Positions 7,536 through 16,090 of a stretch of DNA of 64,000 bases are shown piece by piece. The DNA comes from Achromobacter spanius (lineage in GTDB: Bacteria; Pseudomonadota; Gammaproteobacteria; Burkholderiales; Burkholderiaceae_B): positions 3,596,001-3,660,000 of the forward strand of contig NZ_CP121261.1 of the NCBI RefSeq assembly GCF_029637605.1. The letters run 5' to 3'. The position numbers and the translations under genes were made by a program. The stretch's first letter is position 1, and every line of letters begins with the position of its first letter. The notes under the pieces were generated by a model that saw only the letters and a list, made by a program, of their open reading frames with translations, ran no database searches and was not told the origin of the DNA.

Positions 7536-8288
7536 TTACACCGTGCGTCCGCCGTCCACGGGGAACTCCACGCCGGTGATGAACTCCGCCGCGTCGCTGG
7601 CCAAGAACAATGCCGCCGCCGCCACGTCCGAGGGCTGGCAGAAGCGGCCCAGCGGAATGGTGGACACGAACTTGGCGCGGTTTTCGGGCGTGTCGGGCAA
7701 GCCCATGAACAGTTCGAACATGCCGGTGATGCCCATCACAGGGCAAATCGCGTTGACGCGAATACCGTCGGGGCCCAGTTCCACGGCCATGGATTTGGAC
7801 AGCACGTTGACCGCGCCCTTGGACGCGTTGTACCAACTGAGGCCGGGGCGCGGGCGGATGCCGGCAGTCGACCCCACGTTAAGAATCACGCCGCGCTTTT
7901 GCTTGCGCATCACCGGCACAACCGCCTGCGCCATGTGATAGATGGACTTGACGTTGATCTCGAACATGCGGTCGAACATGGCCTCGTCCACGTCCAGCAT
8001 CGGCTGGTTCTTGTGGGTGATGGCGGCGTTGTTGACCACGATGTCGACGGACCCGAACTTCTCTTGGCACACGCGCACCACGTTGTCGATGTCGGCGCGG
8101 CTGGACACGTCGGCCTTCACGGCCAGCGCGGCCGCGCCCACTTCGCCGGCCACGCGGTCGGCGGCTTCCTTGTTGATGTCGGCAATGACGACCTTGGCGC
8201 CTTCCTTGGCGTACAGCTTGACGATGCCTTCGCCGAAACCGCTGCCCCCACCGGTAACGATGGCGACCTTACCCTGCAACTGACTCAT
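7536..8288 (-). CDS. SDR family oxidoreductase (250 aa)
   Basis: Classical short-chain dehydrogenase. The dinucleotide motif TGGGSGFG is at residues 12-19, NNAA at 86-89, Asn112, and the triad Ser140, Tyr153, Lys157 (YNASK). The Asp in VIADI at the end of beta-2 favours NAD(H). The length is exactly that of the FabG-like classical group, and the C-terminus GVEFPVDGGRTV is the usual one. It is encoded between the aldehyde and alcohol dehydrogenases and is probably a second alcohol or 3-hydroxyacyl oxidation step in the same pathway. Confidence 0.9.
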   Translation of the reverse strand: MSQLQGKVAIVTGGGSGFGEGIVKLYAKEGAKVVIADINKEAADRVAGEVGAAALAVKADVSSRADIDNVVRVCQEKFGSVDIVVNNAAITHKNQPMLDVDEAMFDRMFEINVKSIYHMAQAVVPVMRKQKRGVILNVGSTAGIRPRPGLSWYNASKGAVNVLSKSMAVELGPDGIRVNAICPVMGITGMFELFMGLPDTPENRAKFVSTIPLGRFCQPSDVAAAALFLASDAAEFITGVEFPVDGGRTV

Positions 8289-8315
8289 GACTGGACTCCG
8301 TTAATGGCGTGGCGA

Positions 8316-9752
8316 TCATTCGCCGTAGAACTGGATCAACGTTTTCGTGGTGCTCATTTCTTCCAGGGCGATAAAGCCCTTCTCGCGCCCGTGGCCGCTT
8401 TTCTTGACGCCGCCAAACGGCAGTTCAACGCCGCCGCCCGCGCCAAAGCCGTTGATGTACACCTGCCCGCATTTCATGGCGCGCGCCACGCGCTGCTGGC
8501 GTCCGCCGTTCTCGGTCCAGACCGCGCCCAACAGGCCGTAGTCGGTGGCGTTGGCCAAGCGGATGGCGTCGGCTTCGGTGTCAAAGGGCAGCGCCACCAG
8601 CACCGGCCCGAAAATCTCTTCAGTCAGCAAGGTGCTGTCATGCGAAGGCGCGGAGAACAACGTGGGTTTCACGAAGTAGCCGCCTGCGGGCACGCCGTCG
8701 GCAATGCCGCCTTCGGCCGCCACGGTCAGGCCGTCGGCCAGGCCCTTGGCGATGTAGCGGTTTACGCGGTCAAACTGCGCCTTGTTGACGACGGGGCCGC
8801 AGGTCAGGTCCATGTCGGGCGTGCCGGCACGCACCTTGGAAAACTCTTCGGCAAGCGCCTTCATGAACTCGGCGTAGACGCCGCGCTGCACCAGCAGGCG
8901 GCTGCCCGCCGTGCAGGTCTGGCCGGTGTTGTGGACGATGCCCTTCACGATGGCGGGGATGGCAGCCTTGGCGTTGGCATCGTCGAACACGATGTGCGCC
9001 GACTTGCCTCCCAGCTCCAGCACGCACTTGACCGCGTTGACGGCGGCCGCCTGCTGGATCAGCACACCGACTTCGTTCGACCCGGTGAAGGTGATGAAGT
9101 TGATGTCGGCATGGCGCGACAGGCTGGCGCCCGCCTCTTCGCCAAGACCCGTCACGATGTTCAGCGCGCCGGCCGGAAAGCCCACTTCCAAAGCCAGTTC
9201 GGCCACGCGGATGATGGACAGGCAGGCGTCTTCAGCCGGCTTGACCACGCTGGCGTTGCCCATGGCCAGGGCCGGCGCCACGCTGCGGCCGAACATCTGC
9301 GCCGGGTAGTTCCACGGAATGATGTGGGCGGTGACGCCCAGCGGTTCGCGAATCAGTTGAACCGAATAGTCCTTTTGAAACGGAATGGTCTGTCCATGTA
9401 CTTTGTCGGCAGCGCCGCCGTAGAACTCGAAGTAGCGCGCCAGCACGGTGATGTCGCCGCGCGCGGTGGACATGGGCTTGCCGGTGTCGCGCGATTCCAG
9501 TTGCGCCAGTTCTTCATGGTGCGCCAACACCGATTCACCCAGGCGCAGCAGCAGGCGGCCACGTTCCAGCGCCGTCATGCGACCCCAGTCGCCATCCAGC
9601 GCGGCGCGCGCCGCTTGCACGGCGGCATCAACGTCGGCCTGCTGGCCGCGCGGAATGGTGGTGAACACCTCGCCATCCACGGGTGACACCACATCGATGG
9701 TGCGCCCATCCTGGGCATCGACCTGGCGGCCGTTGATAATCATCTGCGTCAT
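8316..9752 (-). CDS. NAD(P)-dependent aldehyde dehydrogenase (478 aa)
   Basis: ALDH superfamily. The general base is in VLELGGKSAHIVF near residue 245 and the catalytic Cys in NTGQTCTAGSR near 280. The cofactor region IIPWNYP is near 145, and the C-terminal ELPFGGVKKSGHGREKG segment is typical of group X aldehyde dehydrogenases such as betaine, vanillin or aminobutyraldehyde types. It lies 16 bp after livF and 27 bp before the SDR gene. It probably completes alcohol-to-acid oxidation of the imported substrate; the specific aldehyde cannot be told. Confidence 0.9.
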   Translation of the reverse strand: MTQMIINGRQVDAQDGRTIDVVSPVDGEVFTTIPRGQQADVDAAVQAARAALDGDWGRMTALERGRLLLRLGESVLAHHEELAQLESRDTGKPMSTARGDITVLARYFEFYGGAADKVHGQTIPFQKDYSVQLIREPLGVTAHIIPWNYPAQMFGRSVAPALAMGNASVVKPAEDACLSIIRVAELALEVGFPAGALNIVTGLGEEAGASLSRHADINFITFTGSNEVGVLIQQAAAVNAVKCVLELGGKSAHIVFDDANAKAAIPAIVKGIVHNTGQTCTAGSRLLVQRGVYAEFMKALAEEFSKVRAGTPDMDLTCGPVVNKAQFDRVNRYIAKGLADGLTVAAEGGIADGVPAGGYFVKPTLFSAPSHDSTLLTEEIFGPVLVALPFDTEADAIRLANATDYGLLGAVWTENGGRQQRVARAMKCGQVYINGFGAGGGVELPFGGVKKSGHGREKGFIALEEMSTTKTLIQFYGE

Positions 9753-9768
9753 GCAATGTCTCCGGTAG

Positions 9769-10425
9769 TCAATTCAAGGTGATCGAGCCGCGCTCAATCG
9801 TCCATATCTGGTCAGGGATGCCGCCCAGCAGCTTCACGTTGGATTCGGTGATGACCACGCACAACTCAGGCTGCAATTCCTTCAGGCGTTCCAGCGCTTC
9901 GGTGTAGTCGCGCGCGAGCTTGGGGGCCAAGCCCTGGAAGGGTTCGTCCAGCATCAGCAGGCGGGTGCCGACCATGATGGCGCGCGCCAGCGCCACCATC
10001 TTTCCCTGCCCGCCCGACAAGGCCGAACCCGAGCGGCCCAGCATGGGTTCCAGTTGGGGAACCACTTTCAGCACGGTCTGGATCCGGGCCGCGATGTCTG
10101 TCTTGGACTGGCCTTGCACCTCGCAAGGCAGGTTCAGGTTTTCCTGCACGGTCATGGTCGGGAAGATCACGCGGTCTTCGGGCGCGTAGCCCACTTTCAA
10201 CGCGGCGCGCTTGTGGCCGGGCATGGCGCTGAGGTCGGCGCCGTCAAACATGATCTTGCCGGACTTGATCTTGGTCAGGCCCATGATGGTGCGCAGCAGC
10301 GTGGTCTTGCCCGCGCCGTTGCGGCCGACGATACCGATGGTCTTGGACGCGTCGAAGCTTGCGCTGACGTCGCGCAGGATGCGGTTGCCTGCCAGGTCTA
10401 CGTTGATGTCGGATAGGTTCAGCAT
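9769..10425 (-). CDS. Liv-type ABC transporter ATP-binding protein, LivF-like (218 aa)
   Basis: Nucleotide-binding subunit on the cytoplasmic face. Walker A GRNGAGKT is near residue 34, the signature SALSGGQGKMVALARA near 133, Walker B LLMLDEPFQGLAP near 157, and the switch is degenerate (VVITESNVK, where an H-loop His would be expected). The LivF type is recognised by its short length and the GYAPEDRVIFPTMTVQENL stretch. It is 3 bp behind livG. The missing H-loop His is unusual, although Liv ATPases often vary here. Confidence 0.88.
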   Translation of the reverse strand: MLNLSDINVDLAGNRILRDVSASFDASKTIGIVGRNGAGKTTLLRTIMGLTKIKSGKIMFDGADLSAMPGHKRAALKVGYAPEDRVIFPTMTVQENLNLPCEVQGQSKTDIAARIQTVLKVVPQLEPMLGRSGSALSGGQGKMVALARAIMVGTRLLMLDEPFQGLAPKLARDYTEALERLKELQPELCVVITESNVKLLGGIPDQIWTIERGSITLN

Positions 10426-10428
10426 GGC

Positions 10429-11172
10429 TCAGGCCCCCAGCACTTCGCTTTTGATCTGCGGGTTGTTCAGCACTTCGTCCGGCGTGCCGTCGGCCGCCAC
10501 CTTGCCCGCGATCCAGGCCGCCACGCGCGTGGCGTAGCGCGACACAATGTCCACGTCGTGCTCCACAAACCAACTGGTCACGCGGCGTTCGTCCAGCGCA
10601 TGCATCACGGTTTCCATCAAGGCGAATTTGTCTTCGGACGCCACGCCGCTAGTGGGTTCATCCATGATCAGCAGCTTGGGGCGCAGTGCCAGCGCCATCG
10701 CCACGTCCAGCAGCTTGCGCTTGCCTTCGGGCAATTCAATGGACGCTTCGTCGGCTTCGGGCAAGAGGCCCACCAGGTCCAGCGTGGCGTCCACCTCCTT
10801 GTCGTCGATGGTGCTTTCCAAAGAACGGAACCAGCTCAGTTCCTTGTTGCGGCGCGCGGCGGCAATCTGCACGCACTGGCGCACGGTGTGCTCGGTAAAC
10901 AACTGCGGCAACTGGAACGAACGGCCCAACCCCAGGCGCACGATCTTGCGCGGGGCCATCGCCGTGACGTCACGTCCGTCGAAGTACACCTTGCCTTTGG
11001 AGGGCGCCAGGTAGCCGGTGCAGATGTTGATGAAGGTGGTCTTGCCCGCGCCGTTCTGGCCAATGACGGCCAGGCGTTCGCCTTCATGCAATTCAAAGTT
11101 GATGTTGTCGGCCGCGATCACGCCGCCGAAGGACAGATGCAGGTCGGTGGTTTGAATAAGGGGTTTCATCAT
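10429..11172 (-). CDS. Liv-type ABC transporter ATP-binding protein, LivG-like (247 aa)
   Basis: Nucleotide-binding subunit with Walker A GQNGAGKT at residues 38-45 and Walker B KLLIMDEPTSGVA. The H-loop is present (WFVEHDVDIV). The ABC signature is degenerate, LPEGKRKLLDVAMAL in place of LSGGQ. The ATG at 11172 overlaps the livM stop (TGATGATGA) and is preceded by AGGAATTG; an open frame extends further upstream but only as antisense-like sequence inside livM. It pairs with LivF. The divergent signature may lower activity or only reflect the branched-chain subfamily. Confidence 0.88.
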   Translation of the reverse strand: MMKPLIQTTDLHLSFGGVIAADNINFELHEGERLAVIGQNGAGKTTFINICTGYLAPSKGKVYFDGRDVTAMAPRKIVRLGLGRSFQLPQLFTEHTVRQCVQIAAARRNKELSWFRSLESTIDDKEVDATLDLVGLLPEADEASIELPEGKRKLLDVAMALALRPKLLIMDEPTSGVASEDKFALMETVMHALDERRVTSWFVEHDVDIVSRYATRVAAWIAGKVAADGTPDEVLNNPQIKSEVLGA

Positions 11173-12188
11173 CAATTCCTGGCCGACGATTGCGCAGTGG
11201 CAGAAACGCGCGCCTGCAAGGTGGCGTTGGCGCCGGCGCGTGCCCGGGCTTGGTCGCGCTTTTTCGTGGCGATGCGTTGCATGATCTGGCCGACAAAGCC
11301 GGTGGGGAACATGAAGATCACCAGGATCAGCGTCAAGCCCAGCAAGAACTGCCACAGGCCGGGGAAGTACGCGGCCGACACCAGCTTCACGGTTTCAAAG
11401 CCCACCGCGCCCAGGAACGCGCCGGCGGCATGCCCGGCCCCACCCAGAATCGTGATGAACACGAACTCGCCCGACCGCAGCCACGACCCGATTTCCGGCG
11501 TGACCAGGCCCTGCATCAACGCCAGGATCGCACCCGAAAACCCCACCACGACGGCCGACAGCAGATAGCCTTTCCACATGATGAAGTAAGCGGAAAACCC
11601 CAGGTATTCAATGCGCGTTTCGTTCGTCTTGATGGCCGCCAGGGCCTGGCCGCTGCCCGACCGGAAATAGCGCTGCACCCACCAGGCCAGCACCAGCGAC
11701 ACAAGCAGCGTCAGCACCAGCAAGGCGCGTTCGAATGCATCGCGCTCCATCAGCACGCCGGCAAGGGCGGGCCGCACGATGCGCATGCCGTCCGAGCCGC
11801 CCGTCAGGGTGTACAGCTTGCCCAGCAGCGCAAACAGCACCATGCTCAGCGCCAGGTTCAGCATGCCAAAGAAGATGCCGCGATACCGCACCACGAACAG
11901 GCCGATCACAATGGCGGCCAGGAAGCTGGCCACGACCCCGGCCAGTATCAACACCAGCGCATCGGCGCCCGGCATGGCGCGCGCCAGAAAGGCCACCGTG
12001 TAGGCCGAGATGCAGGAATACATAGCGTGGCCAAACGAGATCTGGCCGGCGCGGGCCATCACCGACACGCCTAAAGCGGCGATGGCGTAGGTCAGGCCGA
12101 TGACAATCGGCGTGATGGTCCACGAATAGGTGTAGCCAAGCAATAGCGTGGCCAGCGCGGCCAAGAGGCTGAGTACGGCGACTTTCAT
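11172..12188 (-). CDS. Liv-type ABC transporter permease, LivM-like (338 aa)
   Basis: Inner-membrane permease with about nine hydrophobic segments. The core motif LAIKTNETRIEYLGFSAYF, which contacts the ATPase, is near residue 190. The first segments (YSWTITPIVIGLTYAIAALGVSVMARAGQISFGHAMY) are typical of LivM. The Ala/Arg-rich cytoplasmic tail after residue 300 (KKRDQARARAGANA) is longer than usual. It starts inside the livH stop codon (TGATG) and ends inside the livG start, so the three are tightly coupled. Confidence 0.9.
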   Translation of the reverse strand: MKVAVLSLLAALATLLLGYTYSWTITPIVIGLTYAIAALGVSVMARAGQISFGHAMYSCISAYTVAFLARAMPGADALVLILAGVVASFLAAIVIGLFVVRYRGIFFGMLNLALSMVLFALLGKLYTLTGGSDGMRIVRPALAGVLMERDAFERALLVLTLLVSLVLAWWVQRYFRSGSGQALAAIKTNETRIEYLGFSAYFIMWKGYLLSAVVVGFSGAILALMQGLVTPEIGSWLRSGEFVFITILGGAGHAAGAFLGAVGFETVKLVSAAYFPGLWQFLLGLTLILVIFMFPTGFVGQIMQRIATKKRDQARARAGANATLQARVSATAQSSARN

Positions 12189-13093
12189 CAGATCCTCCGG
12201 GCTTGGGCGACGGTGAACAAGCCATGCGGCCGGATGATCAGCACCAGCACCATGATGATGTACGGCACCGCCACTTCAAGTTCGGGCGCGGCGTAGACGG
12301 CAATGGAACGCATGACGCCAATCAGCAGCGCGGCAATCAGCGCGCCGGTGATCTGCCCCAGGCCCGCCGTGGCCACCACGGCGAACGACAGCACCGTCAT
12401 GTCGGTGCCGGCGCCGGGCACCAACGACGTGGTGGGCGCGGCCATCGCGCCGCCCAGGGCACCCAGGATGGTCGCGATCACGAACGTGACGTAGCCGATT
12501 TTCTTGGCGTTGATGCCCAGTGACGTGGCCACTTCACGGTTGTGCGTGGTGGCCACCGTCTGCTTGCCCAGCTTGGTGTGGCGCAGGAAGAATTCCAGGC
12601 ACACGTAGGCCAGCACGGCGGTCACCGGCACCACCACCAGTTGGTAGGTGGTGTAGGTGATGTCACCAATTTCGATATTGCCCAGGCGGTTGACGACTTC
12701 ACTGGCGCTATAGGGCTGCGCGCCCCACAGCAGGCGCTGAATGTCTTCCAGCATCAGGAAGCCGCCGAAGGTGATCAGCAGTTTCAGGATGGGGTCGTAG
12801 TTTTGCGCGCGGCGAATCAGCACGAATTCCATGATGCTGCCCAAGGCCAGGCCCACCGCGATGGCGGCCACGAACAAGGCGGCGAACAGCAGGAAGGGGG
12901 AATCGGTCTTGGGCGCCAGGAACATGACGAGGCTGGCGGCAGCGTAGCCACCAAAGGCATAGAAGGCGCCATGGGCGACATTCAAGATGCCCATCACGCC
13001 GAACACCAGGGTTAATCCCATCGACACCAGGAACAGCAGACTGGCGTACGCCACGCCATCCACCAAGGCGAGAGGCAGTAGATCCAAGGTCAA
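12188..13093 (-). CDS. Liv-type ABC transporter permease, LivH-like (301 aa)
   Basis: Inner-membrane permease, first gene of the operon. It has the LivH N-terminus (LLPLALVDGVAYASLLFLVSMGLTLVFGVMGILNVAHGAFYAFG) and the conserved cytoplasmic loop KQTVATTHNREVATSLGINAKKIGY near 175-200. Eight or so transmembrane stretches and 301 residues fit the family. Any promoter for the whole operon must lie in the 332 bp upstream. Confidence 0.9.
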   Translation of the reverse strand: MTLDLLPLALVDGVAYASLLFLVSMGLTLVFGVMGILNVAHGAFYAFGGYAAASLVMFLAPKTDSPFLLFAALFVAAIAVGLALGSIMEFVLIRRAQNYDPILKLLITFGGFLMLEDIQRLLWGAQPYSASEVVNRLGNIEIGDITYTTYQLVVVPVTAVLAYVCLEFFLRHTKLGKQTVATTHNREVATSLGINAKKIGYVTFVIATILGALGGAMAAPTTSLVPGAGTDMTVLSFAVVATAGLGQITGALIAALLIGVMRSIAVYAAPELEVAVPYIIMVLVLIIRPHGLFTVAQARRI

Positions 13094-13425
13094 GCGTCTT
13101 CTCCCAATCCGCTAAGCACCTGCCGCGCGGGCGATGCGTTGCCTTGGCAACGTGCGTCCCCTGCACGGTGGTACGGGCATGTTGCCCGGGACGCGCATCG
13201 CGCGCCCTTGTCTCGTTATGGACCTTGCCGTGCCTGTTTCCGATGCAATGCGGATCAGGCCGGAAGGCGTTTATATGGACGGGTCCGATAGCAGGCCGCA
13301 ACCGCTTTTCGTACTCGTCCGATGTGGAAAAGAAGTATAGGGATGCGCGTTTTCAGCGCCTATTTATCTTTGTGCAAGCCGGGTTTCACAAGCGATAGAG
13401 TGGCCGTGAAAGGCGTATTACCCAC
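13094..13425. other. Intergenic region upstream of the liv operon
   Basis: This 332-bp stretch has no convincing gene. It should contain the promoter of the operon starting with livH and the end of the Gld-like operon. I see no strong promoter hexamers, palindrome or intrinsic terminator in it. Confidence 0.5.
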
Positions 13426-14013
13426 CTACGGGTTTACCTGCATCGCTGCCAAAGGCGCCCGCGTCTGGTAATTGGGGATGATGCGCAGATGCGGCTCGTC
13501 GGGCAATTGCACATAACGGCCTAGGCCATCCGGCGTAAGGGCCCCCACGTCCATGCGGGCCAGCGCGACGCCGTTGGCATCGTCGATGGCGATGCGCAAG
13601 ACGGGCGGGTTCAAACCATAGGATTCGTCGGCATGCGGGGCCAGAATGCGGTCGCTGCGCGCGTGCGAGAACAAGGTCAGGAAGTCGGCAACGTCGAAGT
13701 CGGCAGCGGCTGGGGTTGCAAGCCAGCCTTGCGCGCCGCGTTGCAGCATCAACGTCCGCGGCGATGTCTGCACCGACGTCTGCGCAGGGATCAGCAAGGT
13801 AACGCGGGCCGCTTGATCCGCATTCCAGGCATACAGGCGCGCGGGCTTGCCGCTATCGTCATGCAGATGCGTGTGGCCGCTGTGCGTGGCGGGCGACTCC
13901 ATGGCCTCGTGCCACTGCCACGCCGACAGCACCACCCCGGCCGCCAGCAACATCGGCCATGCGATGCGACGTCCCAGGTGAAGGCGCGCGGCGTTCACCG
14001 CCGCCTCCACCAC
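13426..14013 (-). CDS. DUF4340-like membrane-anchored accessory protein (195 aa)
   Basis: One N-terminal membrane helix (IAWPMLLAAGVVLSAWQW, residues 18-35) is followed by a soluble domain. The segments VTLLIP, LMLQRGAQGWLATPAAADFDVADFLTLFSHARSDRIL and ESYGLNPPVLRIAI recall DUF4340 proteins, which accompany GldG-like components of ABC-2 systems. The Leu-Asp-rich GLGRYVQLPDEP segment also fits. The gene overlaps the end of the GldG-like gene by 19 bp and is last in the operon. Likely a periplasmic accessory subunit; what the system moves is unknown. Confidence 0.6.
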   Translation of the reverse strand: MVEAAVNAARLHLGRRIAWPMLLAAGVVLSAWQWHEAMESPATHSGHTHLHDDSGKPARLYAWNADQAARVTLLIPAQTSVQTSPRTLMLQRGAQGWLATPAAADFDVADFLTLFSHARSDRILAPHADESYGLNPPVLRIAIDDANGVALARMDVGALTPDGLGRYVQLPDEPHLRIIPNYQTRAPLAAMQVNP

Positions 14014-15380
14014 AGCAGCAGGCCCGTCATCAAGGCCAGCAGTGGCAAGACAACAGTGCTGGTCCAGAACACCGTGCGCATCTGGCGGTTGGTCAGTTCA
14101 ACGCGGCGGTTTTCGTAATGGCGTGGGCGGATCGTCAGCAAGGCGTCTTCGCCGGCCAGCAGCGTGACGGCGCTGGTGAAGAGCGCGCCGTTGCCCAGCG
14201 TGGCGAAATGGCGGTTGGTCGCAAAGTCGCTATCGCCCGCCACCAACAGGGTGGGCCGCGCTGATCCGTCCGTACTCGCTGCCTGCGCGTTGCGCGTGGC
14301 CAGCGCCATCAAGGTATGCCGCGTGCCGGCTTGACCCGGCAGGTGCGCCTGCGCGGACGTCTGCGCCAAGGGAATCACGGTCACGCCCGGGGGCAGGCTG
14401 TCGCCCGCGGGCTCCAGCACGGCCGCGCCAGGAAAAAAGCTTAAGGGCAAACCGCGCGTCATCTTGTGGCGGGTGTAGTCGCTGACGGCGGGGCTGCCGG
14501 CGTCGTTGCGGTAATGACTGCCCGGGTCCGCCAGCGCGCCCGCCGGCCGTGCAATACCGAAGTCGGCCAGCAAGGCATCCAGGCCGTGCTGCGTGTCAGG
14601 TTCCAGCAGCAGCAAGGTCTTGCCGCCGTTTGCCGTCCAGCGGCGCAGCGCCTGCGCGTCGTCCGCGCCGAAGGGCGTGCGTGGGCCAGTCGCCACCACC
14701 ACAGCGCAGGCCGGCAGCGCTTGCGCCAGGCTGCCCGCGTTTACGGCGCGGGTGCCAAAGCCCAGCGTCTGCAAGGCATTGCGCGCCATCGCCATGCCGT
14801 GCTGCTCATGCACTTCGACGCGCGCCACCAGGTTTTCGTCGTCGCCGTGGTCTTCCAGATCGTCCAGCGACGTCAGGCTGTCCAGCATGGCTTCGCGATG
14901 CCCTTGCGTGAAGCACACCGTCTGCGCGCCCTGCTGGCTAATGCGGATCAGCGCGTTGGTGAAATCGGTTTCGGTGCCGCCGTTGATCGTCATCTTGCGG
15001 GTGTCGGCGGCCAGCACCGCGCTGCCCGCGAACTGGATGCCGGCCTCGCGCGCCTCGGCCGGGCGCAGCGCCGGGTCCACGCCGCGCACGCGAATCAGCG
15101 GGTTGGCATGTTCGTACTGGCGCAGCAGTTCCAGCGCATCCACCATGCTTTTGTTGCGCAGGTCGTAGAACCAGGCCACGTCCACCGGCTGCTTGATCTG
15201 GCGCGCCACGTCCAGGCTTTCTGGCGACAGGCTGTAGAGCCGTTGCGCAGTCAGGTCCCACCGGCCCAGATGGCGGGATGCCCACAGGTTCAGCGCCAGC
15301 AGCAAGGCCGCTACCGCCAATACCGGCAGCCATAGCCACAGCCGTCTGCCCGCGCGGCGCAAGCCGGGGTGGCCGTTCAT
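13995..15380 (-). CDS. GldG-like ABC-2 auxiliary protein (461 aa)
   Basis: N-terminal helix (LWLWLPVLAVAALLLALNLWASRHLG), then the hallmark RWDLTAQRLYSLSPESLDVARQIKQPVDVAWFYD, and a C-terminal helix (WTSTVVLPLLALMTGLLLWWRRR). This layout is that of GldG/ABC_transp_aux proteins (DUF4350-like core: VVVATGPRTPFGADDAQALRRWTANGGKTLLLLEP near 260-295). The start at 15380 was chosen because it forms an ATGA overlap with the permease gene; the longer frame upstream lies wholly inside the permease gene. It probably forms the large periplasmic part of the transporter. Despite the name, no gliding is implied. Confidence 0.8.
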   Translation of the reverse strand: MNGHPGLRRAGRRLWLWLPVLAVAALLLALNLWASRHLGRWDLTAQRLYSLSPESLDVARQIKQPVDVAWFYDLRNKSMVDALELLRQYEHANPLIRVRGVDPALRPAEAREAGIQFAGSAVLAADTRKMTINGGTETDFTNALIRISQQGAQTVCFTQGHREAMLDSLTSLDDLEDHGDDENLVARVEVHEQHGMAMARNALQTLGFGTRAVNAGSLAQALPACAVVVATGPRTPFGADDAQALRRWTANGGKTLLLLEPDTQHGLDALLADFGIARPAGALADPGSHYRNDAGSPAVSDYTRHKMTRGLPLSFFPGAAVLEPAGDSLPPGVTVIPLAQTSAQAHLPGQAGTRHTLMALATRNAQAASTDGSARPTLLVAGDSDFATNRHFATLGNGALFTSAVTLLAGEDALLTIRPRHYENRRVELTNRQMRTVFWTSTVVLPLLALMTGLLLWWRRR

Positions 15381-16090
15381 CGCAGCCTCCAGCGCTTCAG
15401 GTTGACGGCCGCGATCATCAACGCCAGCACCGCCACGCTGGCCAGCGTTACCGTGGCGGGGCCTGGCAGCACGCCACGGATAAAGTCCACATGCTGCGCC
15501 GACAGGGACAGCGCCTGGAAAAACGGCGACAAGGCCGGAAAGGCATCCAGCGCGGCCGGGTAGTCCATGAACCACAGCAACACCAGGATGCCCCAGGTGG
15601 CGCTGGCCGCCACGATCTGGTTCGAGCAGGAGCTGGACACGGCAATGCCTATCGCCAAAAACAGCGCGCCGTAGAGGAACACGCCGATGTATCCGCCCAC
15701 GATGGGGCCGTAGTCAGGCTGCCCGTACCATGCCAGCGGCAACACGGCGGCGCTTGTGCCCGCCAGCATCAAGGCCAGCACAGTCAAGCCAGCGGCGTAC
15801 TTGGCCAGCACCAGCGTCGCGTCCGACAAGGGCAAGGTCAGCAGCAATTCCAGCGTGCCCTGCCGCGCCTCTTCCGCGAACGCACGCATGCTGACCAGTG
15901 GCATCACCAGGATCAGCAGGATCGTCATGTTGTGAAACGCCGTCACCATTTGCCCGGTGCTGACGAAGAACAGATTGAAGCTGAACAGATAGCCCGACAG
16001 CGCCCAGAACACGGCCACCACCACCAGCGCGACGGGTGATCCGAAGTCGGTGCGCAGTTCTTTTCGGTACAAGGCAAGAAAGCCGTTCAT
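15377..16090 (-). CDS. ABC-2 type permease, GldF/NosY-like (237 aa)
   Basis: Six hydrophobic segments and the N-terminus MNGFLALYRKELRTDFGSPVALVVVAVFWALSGYLFSFNL, typical of ABC-2 permeases of the GldF type; the segment PLVSMRAFAEEARQGTLELLLTLPLSD near 75-100 is diagnostic. The ATG at 16090 overlaps the ATPase stop (ATGA) and a second ATGA links it to the GldG-like gene. About 240 residues is the family length. Confidence 0.87.
   Translation of the reverse strand: MNGFLALYRKELRTDFGSPVALVVVAVFWALSGYLFSFNLFFVSTGQMVTAFHNMTILLILVMPLVSMRAFAEEARQGTLELLLTLPLSDATLVLAKYAAGLTVLALMLAGTSAAVLPLAWYGQPDYGPIVGGYIGVFLYGALFLAIGIAVSSSCSNQIVAASATWGILVLLWFMDYPAALDAFPALSPFFQALSLSAQHVDFIRGVLPGPATVTLASVAVLALMIAAVNLKRWRLR

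Noticed and set aside
7899-9686. 595-codon plus-strand frame opposite SDR and ALDH genes
   Set aside because: Composition (HVH, GQ-rich) is typical of antisense frames in GC-rich DNA, and both strands cannot be coding for conserved proteins here.
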